Below the pieces are notes generated by a model, which was not told where the DNA came from, ran no database searches, and saw only the letters and a list, made by a program, of their open reading frames with translations. The translations under genes were made by a program, and so were the position numbers. A stretch of 64,000 bases of DNA from Chitinophaga arvensicola (GTDB taxonomy: Bacteria > Bacteroidota > Bacteroidia > Chitinophagales > Chitinophagaceae), in NCBI RefSeq assembly GCF_900110835.1, contig NZ_FOJG01000001.1:806001-870000 (forward strand), in the 5' to 3' direction. Positions 8,741 to 16,804 of the stretch are shown piece by piece (within the stretch, counting starts at the first letter, position 1; each line of letters opens with the position of its first letter).

Positions 8741-9769
8741 ATGGAACAGTTAGTACAGCAAATAGCAGCCTACAAAGAAGAAATAGCGGCTTTTACGCCT
8801 GCCGGCGCAGCGGATCTGGAACAGTACCGCATAAAATTCCTGGGTACAAAAGGTATCGTGAAAGCTCTTTTCGGGGAGATGAAGCAGGTACCGAATGACC
8901 GTAAGAAAGAATTTGGGCAGATATTAAACGAATTTAAGCAACTCGCGGAATCCCGCTACGAGCAGTTCAGTGACCTGAAAGATGCTGGTGGCGCTGATGC
9001 CGGAGATATTGATTATACCTTACCGGCGGCGCCTCACCGGTTGGGCACCCGTCATCCTATCAGCCTGGTGCGGAACAAAATTATCCGCATTTTTGAGCGT
9101 CTCGGCTTTACCATTGCGGAGGGCCCGGAGATTGAAGATGACTGGCACAACTTTACCGCATTAAATCTCCCGGAAAACCATCCGGCCCGCGATATGCAGG
9201 ATACCTTCTTCATCAGCAAAAATCCGGATTGGTTGCTGCGTACCCAGACTTCCTCCGCCCAGGTAAGGGTGATGGAAGAAGGGAAGCTGCCTATCCGTAT
9301 TATCAGCCCGGGAAGAGTATACCGCAATGAAACCATTTCTGCCCGTGCACACTGCTTCTTCCACCAGGTAGAAGGATTGTACATAGACGAAAACGTATCA
9401 TTCGCAGACCTGAAACAAACCCTGTATCACTTTGTTCAGGAGATGTTTGGTGAAAATACCGGTATCCGTTTCCGTCCGTCTTATTTCCCGTTCACGGAAC
9501 CAAGCGCCGAAATGGATATTGTATGCTTCATTTGTGGTGGTACCGGCTGTAATGTATGTAAGCAAACCGGCTGGGTGGAAATACTCGGTTGTGGTATGGT
9601 GCATCCGAAAGTACTGGCCAATTGCGGCATCGATCCGGAGAAATATTCCGGTTTCGCCTTCGGTATGGGAATAGAACGTATTACCATGCTGAAATACCAG
9701 ATCAAAGACCTGCGCCTGTTCTCCGAAAACGATACCCGTTTCCTGGAGCAGTTTGAAGGAGCAGTATAG
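8741..9769 (+). CDS. pheS: Phenylalanine-tRNA ligase alpha subunit
   Basis: PheS is the catalytic subunit of the alpha2-beta2 enzyme that charges tRNA-Phe. The start at 8741 (MEQLVQQIAAYKEE) gives 342 residues, the usual length. The 30 upstream codons have no family similarity. An N-terminal coiled coil is followed by the class II catalytic core: the motif 2 region RVYRNE, the hairpin with C-x2-C pairs near GTGCNVC, and the motif 3 end GFAFGMGIERITML with the conserved Arg. A promoter -7 element TATCTTTG (8727-8734) ends only six bases before the ATG, so the mRNA may be leaderless. The beta subunit pheT is not nearby, which is common in Bacteroidota. Confidence 0.96.
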   Translation: MEQLVQQIAAYKEEIAAFTPAGAADLEQYRIKFLGTKGIVKALFGEMKQVPNDRKKEFGQILNEFKQLAESRYEQFSDLKDAGGADAGDIDYTLPAAPHRLGTRHPISLVRNKIIRIFERLGFTIAEGPEIEDDWHNFTALNLPENHPARDMQDTFFISKNPDWLLRTQTSSAQVRVMEEGKLPIRIISPGRVYRNETISARAHCFFHQVEGLYIDENVSFADLKQTLYHFVQEMFGENTGIRFRPSYFPFTEPSAEMDIVCFICGGTGCNVCKQTGWVEILGCGMVHPKVLANCGIDPEKYSGFAFGMGIERITMLKYQIKDLRLFSENDTRFLEQFEGAV

Positions 9770-9792
9770 ATATTTTATTTATCAGGCTATTT

Positions 9793-9842
9793 GGTTATCA
9801 CATAAATGCAGCGGAAAATCCCGCTGCATTTATGTGATAACC
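9793..9842. terminator. 22-bp perfect hairpin after pheS
   Basis: Arms 9793-9814 and 9821-9842 are exactly complementary over 22 bases, with loop AAAATC. There is no T-run directly after it. It most likely ends pheS transcription or protects the 3' end of the mRNA. Confidence 0.7.
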
Positions 9843-9864
9843 GGACGAAAATCCTCAAAAAGTG

Positions 9865-10713
9865 ATGCAAACTATTGCCGTATGCGGTGCAGGTACCATG
9901 GGTGCCGGAATAGCGCAAATAGCAGCCTACAGCGGATTTACTACTTTGTTGTTTGATATACGGCAGGACGGACTGGATAGAGCAAAAGCGCAGATTGAAA
10001 AGAGCCTGACTGCCGCAGTAGAGAAAGGTAAATTAACGGCGACCGATAAAGAAAGTGTGCTGCAACGGATCCGTTTTACCGCAACTATAGAAGACTGTGT
10101 AGCAGATGTGATCATAGAAGCGATCATAGAAAAGATAGCGGCTAAAACCGATCTTTTCAACCAGCTGGCTGCCATCAATACCGCCGACACCATCTTTGCT
10201 TCCAATACTTCTTCCCTGTCTGTTTCCGAAATTGCGGCTGCTGTAACGGTTCATCCGTCGAGAGTGGTGGGGATGCACTTCTTTAACCCGGCACATCTCA
10301 TGAAGCTGGTGGAAGTTGTCAGCGGAAAAGAAACGGCGCCGGAAGTGGCAGACAGCATTTATGAACTTGCCCTGAAAATGGGTAAAGTGCCGGTAAGGGT
10401 AAAAGATTCGCCAGGATTTATTGTAAACCGGGTGGCCCGGCATTATTACCTGGAAGCCATGCATATTGCCCAGCAAGGTCAGGCCGACTTCAGTACCATC
10501 GATCAGTTGCTGGAAGGCAGCGGGTTTAAAATGGGACCATTCGCCCTGATGGACCTGATCGGGAATGATATTAACCTGGCAGTTTCGCAATCCCTGTACG
10601 ATGCTTTTCAGCAAGCGCCCCGCTTTAAGCCGAATGTTCTCCAGGAACAGCGGGTAAAGGACGGCAAGCTGGGACGCAAAACAGGATTGGGTTTTTACAG
10701 GTACGAACAATAA
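9865..10713 (+). CDS. 3-hydroxybutyryl-CoA (3-hydroxyacyl-CoA) dehydrogenase
   Basis: The 282-residue protein has the Rossmann fingerprint GAGTMGAGIAQIAA at residues about 7-20, the catalytic segment SNTSSLSVSEIA, then HFFNPAHLMKLVEVV with the conserved catalytic His and the NPxxxxxLVE motif. The C-terminal dimerisation domain starts DSPGFIVNRVARHYYLEA. It oxidises 3-hydroxyacyl-CoA with NAD in fatty acid or phenylacetate degradation, or runs the reverse step in butanoate metabolism. The length fits the single-domain Hbd/PaaH group. A GTG at 9862 precedes the ATG at 9865 by one codon, and ATG was preferred. It is probably co-directional with, but not necessarily co-transcribed with, the SDR gene 50 bases downstream. 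Confidence 0.93.
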   Translation: MQTIAVCGAGTMGAGIAQIAAYSGFTTLLFDIRQDGLDRAKAQIEKSLTAAVEKGKLTATDKESVLQRIRFTATIEDCVADVIIEAIIEKIAAKTDLFNQLAAINTADTIFASNTSSLSVSEIAAAVTVHPSRVVGMHFFNPAHLMKLVEVVSGKETAPEVADSIYELALKMGKVPVRVKDSPGFIVNRVARHYYLEAMHIAQQGQADFSTIDQLLEGSGFKMGPFALMDLIGNDINLAVSQSLYDAFQQAPRFKPNVLQEQRVKDGKLGRKTGLGFYRYEQ

Positions 10714-10763
10714 CGGCTTTTAGTTATTTTTGAGCCTCTTTTTGTAAAAGAATTTTTCTCTTC

Positions 10764-11759
10764 ATGATTTTAGTAACCGGCGGTACAGGTTTTTTGGGTA
10801 GTTATCTGATTCGGGCATTAGTGGCTGCAGGGAAACCTGTCAGGGCATTGTACCGTCAACAACCATCGCCCCGGTTGCAGGATATTTCTGATAAAATAGA
10901 ATGGGTGCCAGGCGATATCCTGGATGTATGCGCCCTGGAAGACGCGATGGTGGGTGTTACGCAGGTGTATCACTGCGCTGCCGTAGTTTCTTTCCAGGAA
11001 GCGGATAAAGACCGGCTGCTGAAAATAAACGCAGAAGGCACCGCCAATGTGGTGAATATGGCGCTCGATGCCGGTGTGAACAAGCTCCTGTACGTGAGTT
11101 CCGTGGCAGCTATCGGCCGTGCAAAACCTGGTGCCGCTGTGAATGAGGAATGTGAATGGGAAGACAGCAAAAATAATTCCCGCTACAGCATCAGCAAATT
11201 CCAGGGAGAGATGGAAGTGTGGAGAGGTATCGCAGAAGGCCTGGATGCGGTGATCGTGAACCCGGCCATTATCCTGGGCGCAGGCTTCTGGAATGATGGC
11301 TCCGGAGCATTGCTCAAAAATGCCTGGAAAGAATTTCCTTACTATACCCGTGGCGTAAATGGTTTTGTAGATGTGGAAGATGTGGTGACCGTAATGATCC
11401 GGCTGATGGACAGTAACATCCAGGGAGAACGGTTTATTCTCTCTGCAGACAACTGGGAGTATCAGCGGTTATTTACCACTATGGCGCAGGCACTGGGTAA
11501 AAAGCCTCCGCATAAGGAGGCCAGACCCTGGATGGCCGAAGTGGTATGGCGACTGGAAAAGGTGAAGGGAATGGTAACGGGCAAGCATCCGCTGATCACA
11601 AGAGAAACAGCCCGCACGGCCCAGTTGAAAGTATACTACGAAAACAATAAGATATTACAGGCGTTGCCCGGCTTTCAATTCAGGCCACTGGAAGAAACGA
11701 TCCGGCATATCTCTGCGGCCTATCTCAGGGAACGCGGAGTTAGTCTTACCCAGGATTAA
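10764..11759 (+). CDS. Extended SDR, NAD-dependent epimerase/dehydratase or dihydroflavonol reductase-like
   Basis: The 331-residue protein opens with MILVTGGTGFLGSYLIRAL, the TGGTGFLG cofactor motif of extended short-chain dehydrogenases. It has the mid-chain YHCAA segment and a catalytic Ser with YSISKFQGE, that is YxxxK. The sequence is closest in style to dihydroflavonol 4-reductase/3-beta-HSD-type proteins acting on small or lipid-derived carbonyl groups with NAD(P)H. No pathway partner is visible. A possible -7 element TATTTTTG lies at 10725-10732. A strong terminator follows the stop codon. The real substrate cannot be assigned from sequence. Confidence 0.88.
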   Translation: MILVTGGTGFLGSYLIRALVAAGKPVRALYRQQPSPRLQDISDKIEWVPGDILDVCALEDAMVGVTQVYHCAAVVSFQEADKDRLLKINAEGTANVVNMALDAGVNKLLYVSSVAAIGRAKPGAAVNEECEWEDSKNNSRYSISKFQGEMEVWRGIAEGLDAVIVNPAIILGAGFWNDGSGALLKNAWKEFPYYTRGVNGFVDVEDVVTVMIRLMDSNIQGERFILSADNWEYQRLFTTMAQALGKKPPHKEARPWMAEVVWRLEKVKGMVTGKHPLITRETARTAQLKVYYENNKILQALPGFQFRPLEETIRHISAAYLRERGVSLTQD

Positions 11760-11808
11760 TCTGATGAACTGATTGTCCGGATTTGATTTTGGTGATGATT
11801 TTTAAAAG

Positions 11809-11855
11809 ATTTGGGGAGATGAAAGCGGTTACTACTCGCTTTTATCTCCCCAAAT
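11809..11855 (+). terminator. Terminator after the SDR gene
   Basis: Arms 11809-11827 and 11837-11855 pair over 19 bases with one G-U pair around a nine-base loop. The hairpin sits 50 bases after the SDR stop codon. Confidence 0.75.
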
Positions 11856-11922
11856 TATAAAAACAAAAAGTGGGAAAATCAGTTGAATCAACAAAATCAG
11901 TTTAATCCTGCAAAAAGACAAA

Positions 11923-11939
11923 AAGCGCCGAAGGCGCCT
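11923..11939 (-). terminator. Intrinsic terminator of the lipoprotein/lpxD operon
   Basis: Read on the minus strand, a seven-bp GC-rich stem with loop TTC is followed at once by TTTTT. It begins one base after the lipoprotein stop codon. Confidence 0.85.
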
Positions 11940-11940
11940 C

Positions 11941-12615
11941 CTATCCAAACAGCAGCGCTGCAATAGCGGCCGATAATGTTTTAGAAATCTCCACCGGCAC
12001 TTCCCTGCTCATCCATACCCTTGGTTTCTCACCGGGTATCACTGCCGCCACCGGTTGTCCACGGTATTGGAATTCATAGCACACATTTTCATAAGAGTTT
12101 ACTTTACCGTAGCGGTTATTGGCGGTAATACGTATATCTGTATCCGTTGATCTCAGTACACCGGCCGGTTTATTTTCATTCAACTCCAGGTAATGAGGAC
12201 TTTTCAGGATCATTTCCCAGCGTTTTAAGGGCTCATTTTTGGTGCCGTTGATCAGGGTGTAGCGAAGGTCTGTTGCTGGTGCCAATCCACTCAGCCAGGA
12301 CGGCAGATCGCGGTTGGAGAACACAATGGCTGTTGTGTTCATGGTTTGTACCAACAGGTGTTCCTCATTGCCGTTCAGATAAAAATTAAAGGCGTTTTTA
12401 GGGTCTTTGATGAAGGTGGCTTCCGCTACCCCGTTTTTACGGGAAGTGGTGCTATAAAGGCCAAAAGAGAGGGTTTTAGCGGTAAGCCAGCCGTCCTTTA
12501 CCTTCACGGTCCATTCCTGGTCGCTGGTGTATAAGGAAGATTTTGAGGCAGTGGGTTTGGTAGTGCTGCAACCCCATAGCAGCAGAAAGAGGAAAACGGC
12601 GGATAAATACTTCAT
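11941..12615 (-). CDS. Hypothetical lipoprotein
   Basis: The start at 12615 gives 224 residues and a clear lipoprotein signal. It consists of MKYL, a hydrophobic run, then LLLWGC with the lipobox Cys at about residue 17. The longer frame up to 12711 was rejected because it buries this signal. The mature part is a strand-rich domain with no motif I recognise, ending in a short alanine-rich helix. It should be anchored to the periplasmic or outer-membrane face. It lies 65 bases downstream of the lpxD-like gene on the same strand and shares its terminator region, so co-transcription with an envelope lipid gene is likely. Function is unknown. Confidence 0.75.
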   Translation of the reverse strand: MKYLSAVFLFLLLWGCSTTKPTASKSSLYTSDQEWTVKVKDGWLTAKTLSFGLYSTTSRKNGVAEATFIKDPKNAFNFYLNGNEEHLLVQTMNTTAIVFSNRDLPSWLSGLAPATDLRYTLINGTKNEPLKRWEMILKSPHYLELNENKPAGVLRSTDTDIRITANNRYGKVNSYENVCYEFQYRGQPVAAVIPGEKPRVWMSREVPVEISKTLSAAIAALLFG

Positions 12616-12680
12616 GAAGCGGGTCGTTTTGAATGTACGGAGATGCCGGGAGGTGGCATAGCTACTCCCGGCATCCGGAA

Positions 12681-13631
12681 TTATTGCCTGATGTCTTTCA
12701 GCTTTTCCCACATCTCAGGGATGCGTTTTACCCAGGCAAGTTCTTTCTTCTTCACCCGGGCATCTTCAACCGGGGTTCCAAAATATGTTTTGCCTCCTTC
12801 GAGGGATGCAGGTACGCCACTTTGTGCCAGCACAACGGCGCCTTTTCCGATGGTGAGGTCTTTGTTCACACCCACCTGTCCCCAGAGGATTACGTTGTCT
12901 TCAATTTTTGCTTTACCGGCAATACCTACCTGTGCAGCGATGAGGCAATTTCTGCCGATCACGGTACCATGACCTACATGGATCATGTTATCCAGTTTGG
13001 TACCACGGCCAATGATCGTGTCTCCGCTTACGCCTTTGTCGATGGTACAACCTGCTCCGAGTTCCACATCGCTTTCTATGATCACTCTTCCACAGCTTTC
13101 CAGCTTATCGTAATTCACTTCACGCTCAGGTCTTTTCTTGAAGTAAAAGGCATCGGCGCCAAGCACGGTACCTGCGTGGATAATCACGTTATCTCCTATC
13201 TCACAGTAGTCGTAAATGGTTACGTTAGGATGTATGAGACAGTTACGGCCAATACGCACATGATTGCCAATGAATACGTTGGGTTGGATCACAGTGCCTT
13301 CTCCTATTATTGCACTATCGCTGATGGCTTTGGTTGCCGGTTCAAACGGACGGAATCTTTTAACCAGTTTTACATAGGCACTGAATGGGTCATCCAGTAC
13401 TAAAAGTGCTTTGCCTTCCGGGCAATCAACCTTTTTGTTAATGATGATGATAGTAGCTGCCGAATTCAAGCTGGCGTTATAGTATTTCTCAAAGTCAACA
13501 AAGGAAATATCTCCCGGTGTAACCTTATGTATTTCATTGATGCCAGTGGCCATCAGTTGGGTGTTGCCAACCAGCTCTGCGCCTATATATGCTGCTATTT
13601 CCGTTACTGCAACAGGTGCTTCGAACTTCAT
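12681..13631 (-). CDS. LpxD-like UDP-3-O-acylglucosamine N-acyltransferase
   Basis: The 316-residue protein (ATG at 13631) has the LpxD architecture. A small N-terminal uridine-binding domain is followed from about residue 100 by a left-handed beta-helix of hexapeptide repeats (IGEGTVIQPNVFIGNHVRIG) with the catalytic-type His in HVGHGTVIG. LpxD adds the second acyl chain in lipid A synthesis at the inner membrane. The usual GADGFGF-type motif is altered to GADAFYFKKRPE, so this may be the divergent second LpxD paralogue seen in some Bacteroidota rather than the main enzyme. A predicted promoter (ATTG, 22-base spacer, TACCTTTG at 13666-13673 on the minus strand) lies just upstream. lpxA, lpxC and fabZ are not adjacent. 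Confidence 0.85.
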   Translation of the reverse strand: MKFEAPVAVTEIAAYIGAELVGNTQLMATGINEIHKVTPGDISFVDFEKYYNASLNSAATIIIINKKVDCPEGKALLVLDDPFSAYVKLVKRFRPFEPATKAISDSAIIGEGTVIQPNVFIGNHVRIGRNCLIHPNVTIYDYCEIGDNVIIHAGTVLGADAFYFKKRPEREVNYDKLESCGRVIIESDVELGAGCTIDKGVSGDTIIGRGTKLDNMIHVGHGTVIGRNCLIAAQVGIAGKAKIEDNVILWGQVGVNKDLTIGKGAVVLAQSGVPASLEGGKTYFGTPVEDARVKKKELAWVKRIPEMWEKLKDIRQ

Positions 13632-13822
13632 ATACTCTGTATTGTTGAATAATGTTAAAGAGCAACAAAGGTAGTAAATCGACAATTGCGATGATCAATT
13701 TATGGAAGCCTGATGAAGTTGTTCAGAAAGTTTTAATCTGCTGTTATCCACAATTATTTTACTAGTGTGAATAAAATTTTTTGTAAATTTTTTCTTTTGT
13801 GATGAAATTCTTTTTAATATTG

Positions 13823-13907
13823 TGTAGGGAATTTTGTTTCCCTGTACTTACTAACCCATTCACATAACAAGAAAGTCTGATTGTTCCAACGGTCAGACTT
13901 TTTTTAT
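13823..13907 (+). ncRNA. Candidate small RNA with intrinsic terminator in the 13.6-14.2 kb gap
   Basis: The 585-base gap between lpxD and hemN has no plausible gene. Within it, a six-bp hairpin (AGGGAA, then TTCCCT) is followed about 40 bases later by a textbook terminator. That terminator is AAGTCTGA (13873-13880) pairing with TCAGACTT (13893-13900), then a T-run. No reading frame feeds this terminator on the plus strand, which suggests a short untranslated transcript. Upstream AT-rich DNA contains only near-matches to the promoter consensus (for example TAATATTG at 13815-13822). This is inference from structure only. Confidence 0.35.
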
Positions 13908-14103
13908 TGCCCTTGAAACCCGCATGAATAAAGCGTTACAGCGGATCATATTTTTATAGCACCGAAATACATCTTTACATCTTCCTGTTTTACGATCCGG
14001 TTTGCCATACAACACCGCCTTTGTCTCACCCCCTCATTTTTTCATTTTTGGACGGCTGAAGCCCTGAAAAGTGAAAAAAATGTCTCGTACAGGAGTAAAA
14101 AGT

Positions 14104-14179
14104 TTACGCTGATGATACTGATTTCTTTTCCATCCGATCTTATTCACGTCAAAAGTAAAAATCAGCACCATCAGCGTAA
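14104..14179 (-). repeat. Imperfect long inverted repeat downstream of hemN
   Basis: TTACGCTGATG (14104-14114) and CTGATTT (14118-14124) are matched by AAATCAG (14159-14165) and CATCAGCGTAA (14169-14179). The result is an 18-bp interrupted stem with a 34-base loop. It begins 38 bases after the hemN stop and may end the long oxidase operon. The rest of this gap shows nothing further that I can name. Confidence 0.5.
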
Positions 14180-14216
14180 GTACTCCGATCACCTGCATCA
14201 CAAAAATCAACCGCCT

Positions 14217-15575
14217 TTATATCGCTTTGCTAAACAATTGTGAATGTGGAACTTGTCTCCATAAACGTGCATCAAAAGCCATACAGATATTGCGTATAAA
14301 CGGCTTCCCTGCCGGAGTTACCACTACCTTCTGAGGCAGTACCTGCACCAACCCATCCTTCTCCGGTTCCTGTAAACGCTGCAAGCCGTCTATGATAGCA
14401 TCACTCTGTGTATCCGCCTTATGCCACGTGGTTTCAAAGCGACACATCAGGTCATGAATATGCTTCCGTATCAGCAGGTCTTCTTCGTTGAGGATATGAC
14501 CACGTACTACCGGAAACTCACCCTTGTTCACGAGTTCCTGGTAGGCATCCACTTTCTTCTCATTTTGAACATAAGCATACCAGTTATCGCCGATGGCAGA
14601 TGCACCTAAACCAACCAGCAGGGAGGTATGTGATTCGGTATACCCCATGAAGTTGCGATGTAACCTGCCCTGCTGAAAAGCACTGTGCAAAGGTTCTCCC
14701 GGCAGCGCAAAATGATCCATCCCTATCTCAGTATAACCATTACTGTCAAACAGCAACTTGCCCAGTTCATACAATTGCCGCTTCTCTTCATCTTTCGGAA
14801 GATCCGCTTCTGTATAGCGCCGCTGACCTGTTCCCTTGATCCAGGGAACGTGTGCATAACTGTAAAAAGAGATCCTGTCGGGGCGTAACCGGACAACCTT
14901 ATCGATCGTATGTTGCATACTTGTCGTTGTCTGCAATGGCAAGCCATAGATCAGGTCAAAGTTGATCGACGTAAAGCCGATCTTCCTGGCGTTCTCTACT
15001 ACAGATGCTACCATTCCAAATGGTTGCAAACGGTTGATGATCTCCTGCACCCGCATATCAAAATCCTGGATGCCTAAACTGATCCTGCGGAAACCAAGTT
15101 GATACAAAGATTGCAGATGCTCCGGTGTGGTATTGCCCGGATGGCCTTCAAAACTCAGGCTGGCATCCGGCAGCAACTCTGCCGTGCGATAAATACCATG
15201 CAGTAACTCCGTTAAATGAGCTGCACTGAAGAAGGTGGGTGTACCTCCGCCGAGATGTATTTCCCGGATACGTGGACGCCCGCCAAACGCATCTACATAC
15301 AGCTGCCATTCCTTGAGCAACGTTTCAATATAAGGCCCCTCTACCCCGTGGTTCACTGTGATATGCTTATTGCAACCACAATAGGTACACATGCTTTCGC
15401 AGAAAGGTAAATGAATATAAAGGCTGATACCATCTTTGCCGTTCGACTCCCGGAAAGATTTTTTTAGCAACGCTTTCCACTGATCCTGATCAAAGGAGGA
15501 TTCGTCCCAGTATGGAACAGTAGGGTAACTGGTGTACCGCGGTGCGGCCACGTTATATTTACTGATGAGGCTCAT
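14217..15575 (-). CDS. hemN: Oxygen-independent coproporphyrinogen III oxidase
   Basis: HemN is a radical-SAM enzyme that decarboxylates coproporphyrinogen III in haem synthesis without oxygen. The 452-residue protein starts MSLISKYNVAAPRYTSYPT, the typical HemN opening. It carries the cluster motif CESMCTYCGC near residues 59-68 (CxxxCxxC plus the following Cys), then GGGTPTFF and the C-terminal HemN domain. It overlaps the SafE-like gene by four bases (ATGA), so it is translationally coupled as the last gene of the cbb3 operon. That position makes sense, because the oxidase needs haem b and haem c under low oxygen, when HemF-type enzymes cannot work. Confidence 0.95.
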   Translation of the reverse strand: MSLISKYNVAAPRYTSYPTVPYWDESSFDQDQWKALLKKSFRESNGKDGISLYIHLPFCESMCTYCGCNKHITVNHGVEGPYIETLLKEWQLYVDAFGGRPRIREIHLGGGTPTFFSAAHLTELLHGIYRTAELLPDASLSFEGHPGNTTPEHLQSLYQLGFRRISLGIQDFDMRVQEIINRLQPFGMVASVVENARKIGFTSINFDLIYGLPLQTTTSMQHTIDKVVRLRPDRISFYSYAHVPWIKGTGQRRYTEADLPKDEEKRQLYELGKLLFDSNGYTEIGMDHFALPGEPLHSAFQQGRLHRNFMGYTESHTSLLVGLGASAIGDNWYAYVQNEKKVDAYQELVNKGEFPVVRGHILNEEDLLIRKHIHDLMCRFETTWHKADTQSDAIIDGLQRLQEPEKDGLVQVLPQKVVVTPAGKPFIRNICMAFDARLWRQVPHSQLFSKAI

Positions 15576-16288
15576 GATTTTGATGGTTTATGACAACAAT
15601 TTTCAACAACATGTTCACTATGTGGCGTCATGGTCGGACTGATATAAGGAATGCCCAGGTTAAGACCCCGGAGGATCAGCAATACGCCCATGATGCTGAT
15701 CACCACCGGTATCAGGCTGCGCATCCGGTTGCGTACTGATAACGTAACCAGGTGACTGAACCAGGTAACACCTGCCATTGCCGGCAGCGTACCTGCCCCG
15801 AAAGCGGCCATGAACAGCATTCCCTTTACTACATCGCCGGTAGCTACTGCCCCGGCAATACCCAGGTACACTAGTCCACAGGGAAGGAGTCCGTTCAGAA
15901 ACCCAATGGCGTATAACGTACGGAAGCGCTGCTGCCTTAACAGTGTACCCAGCTGTGATTTTATTTTTGAGGTAAAGGCATTTGGGAGATGACCGCCTTT
16001 TGTTAACCGGATACCGGTGTACTTAAACACAACTACCACCAATAACAGGCTACCGGTAATGATGGATAGCCATTGCTGCAAGCCTCCCAGGTACAACTGC
16101 CTGCCAAGCCACCCGAAAATCAATCCGAGTATTGCGTAGGCACTGATACGCCCTGCATTGTATAACCCTATGCCGGCCATTTTGCGGGCACCCTGCAGGT
16201 GCTGCACGGGCAGGGTCAGTGCAATAGGTCCACACATGCCTATACAGTGAAAGCTGCCCAGAAATCCAAGTATAAAGGAGGCGATCAT
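15572..16288 (-). CDS. SafE/UreH-type sulfite exporter-like membrane protein of the cbb3 cluster
   Basis: The 238-residue protein has about six membrane helices and the family signature GSFHCIGMCGPIALTLP at the N-terminus. In that signature, paired Cys and His residues lie in the first helix. Relatives within cco clusters are thought to move copper or help assemble cbb3 oxidase, and they share ancestry with CcdA/TauE-type transporters. The last twenty residues form an unusual soluble tail rich in His and Cys (HSEHVVENCCHK), a plausible metal-binding site. It lies between ccoH (39-base gap) and hemN (four-base overlap). The annotation as sulfite exporter is historical, and copper handling is the more likely role here. 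Confidence 0.82.
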   Translation of the reverse strand: MIASFILGFLGSFHCIGMCGPIALTLPVQHLQGARKMAGIGLYNAGRISAYAILGLIFGWLGRQLYLGGLQQWLSIITGSLLLVVVVFKYTGIRLTKGGHLPNAFTSKIKSQLGTLLRQQRFRTLYAIGFLNGLLPCGLVYLGIAGAVATGDVVKGMLFMAAFGAGTLPAMAGVTWFSHLVTLSVRNRMRSLIPVVISIMGVLLILRGLNLGIPYISPTMTPHSEHVVENCCHKPSKS

Positions 16289-16327
16289 AATGTGTATATC
16301 TTTTGTAATTTTTTAAATAACTACTGG

Positions 16328-16765
16328 TCAGTTGATGTTTAACAGTTGTTCCTGGTAATAGGGCTGTTCATTCATCGTCCAGGTGAGCTTCACTTTATAT
16401 TGCCCTTTGATAAACAGTTGCCGGTTGATCAGCTGTTGACCAGCAGGATCGGGTTGCAATGGAAGGGCGATATCCCTGCCCGAATCCGATGGCCGGTAAA
16501 AGGTCAGTTTGCCGGTAATGTGTTTGTCGTGCAGCTCAGGAGGAAGCGTGATCAGCACACCTGCCGACTGCTGGGCAATGGCTACCGGTGCGGATAACCG
16601 GTTTACATTTTCTTTGCCATCAATTACCTGCTGGTATTTCAGTTCCTCGCCGTAGTAATCAGGCGTTACCATATCTATTTTGGTACGCATGCTCTTTGTT
16701 ACCAGCGTTAAAATGCCGGCGGCAAATACTACAAATACTATAATGATCTTATGTCCCCAGTTCAT
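16328..16765 (-). CDS. ccoH: cbb3 oxidase assembly protein CcoH/FixH
   Basis: This 145-residue protein has one N-terminal membrane helix (MNWGHKIIIVFVVFAAGILT) and a periplasmic beta domain, with the conserved DYYGEELKYQQVIDG segment that marks FixH proteins. CcoH binds CcoI and the oxidase subunits during assembly of cytochrome cbb3. The location directly after ccoG and before the SafE-like gene is the normal order. The length is normal for Bacteroidota. Confidence 0.93.
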   Translation of the reverse strand: MNWGHKIIIVFVVFAAGILTLVTKSMRTKIDMVTPDYYGEELKYQQVIDGKENVNRLSAPVAIAQQSAGVLITLPPELHDKHITGKLTFYRPSDSGRDIALPLQPDPAGQQLINRQLFIKGQYKVKLTWTMNEQPYYQEQLLNIN

Positions 16766-16804
16766 GTAATTATTTTTTAGAGAGATGTAAACGCTATATC
16801 CATT

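Noticed and set aside
10033-10710. 225-codon minus-strand frame opposite the 3-hydroxyacyl-CoA dehydrogenase
   Set aside because: Antisense shadow of a clearly recognised enzyme.
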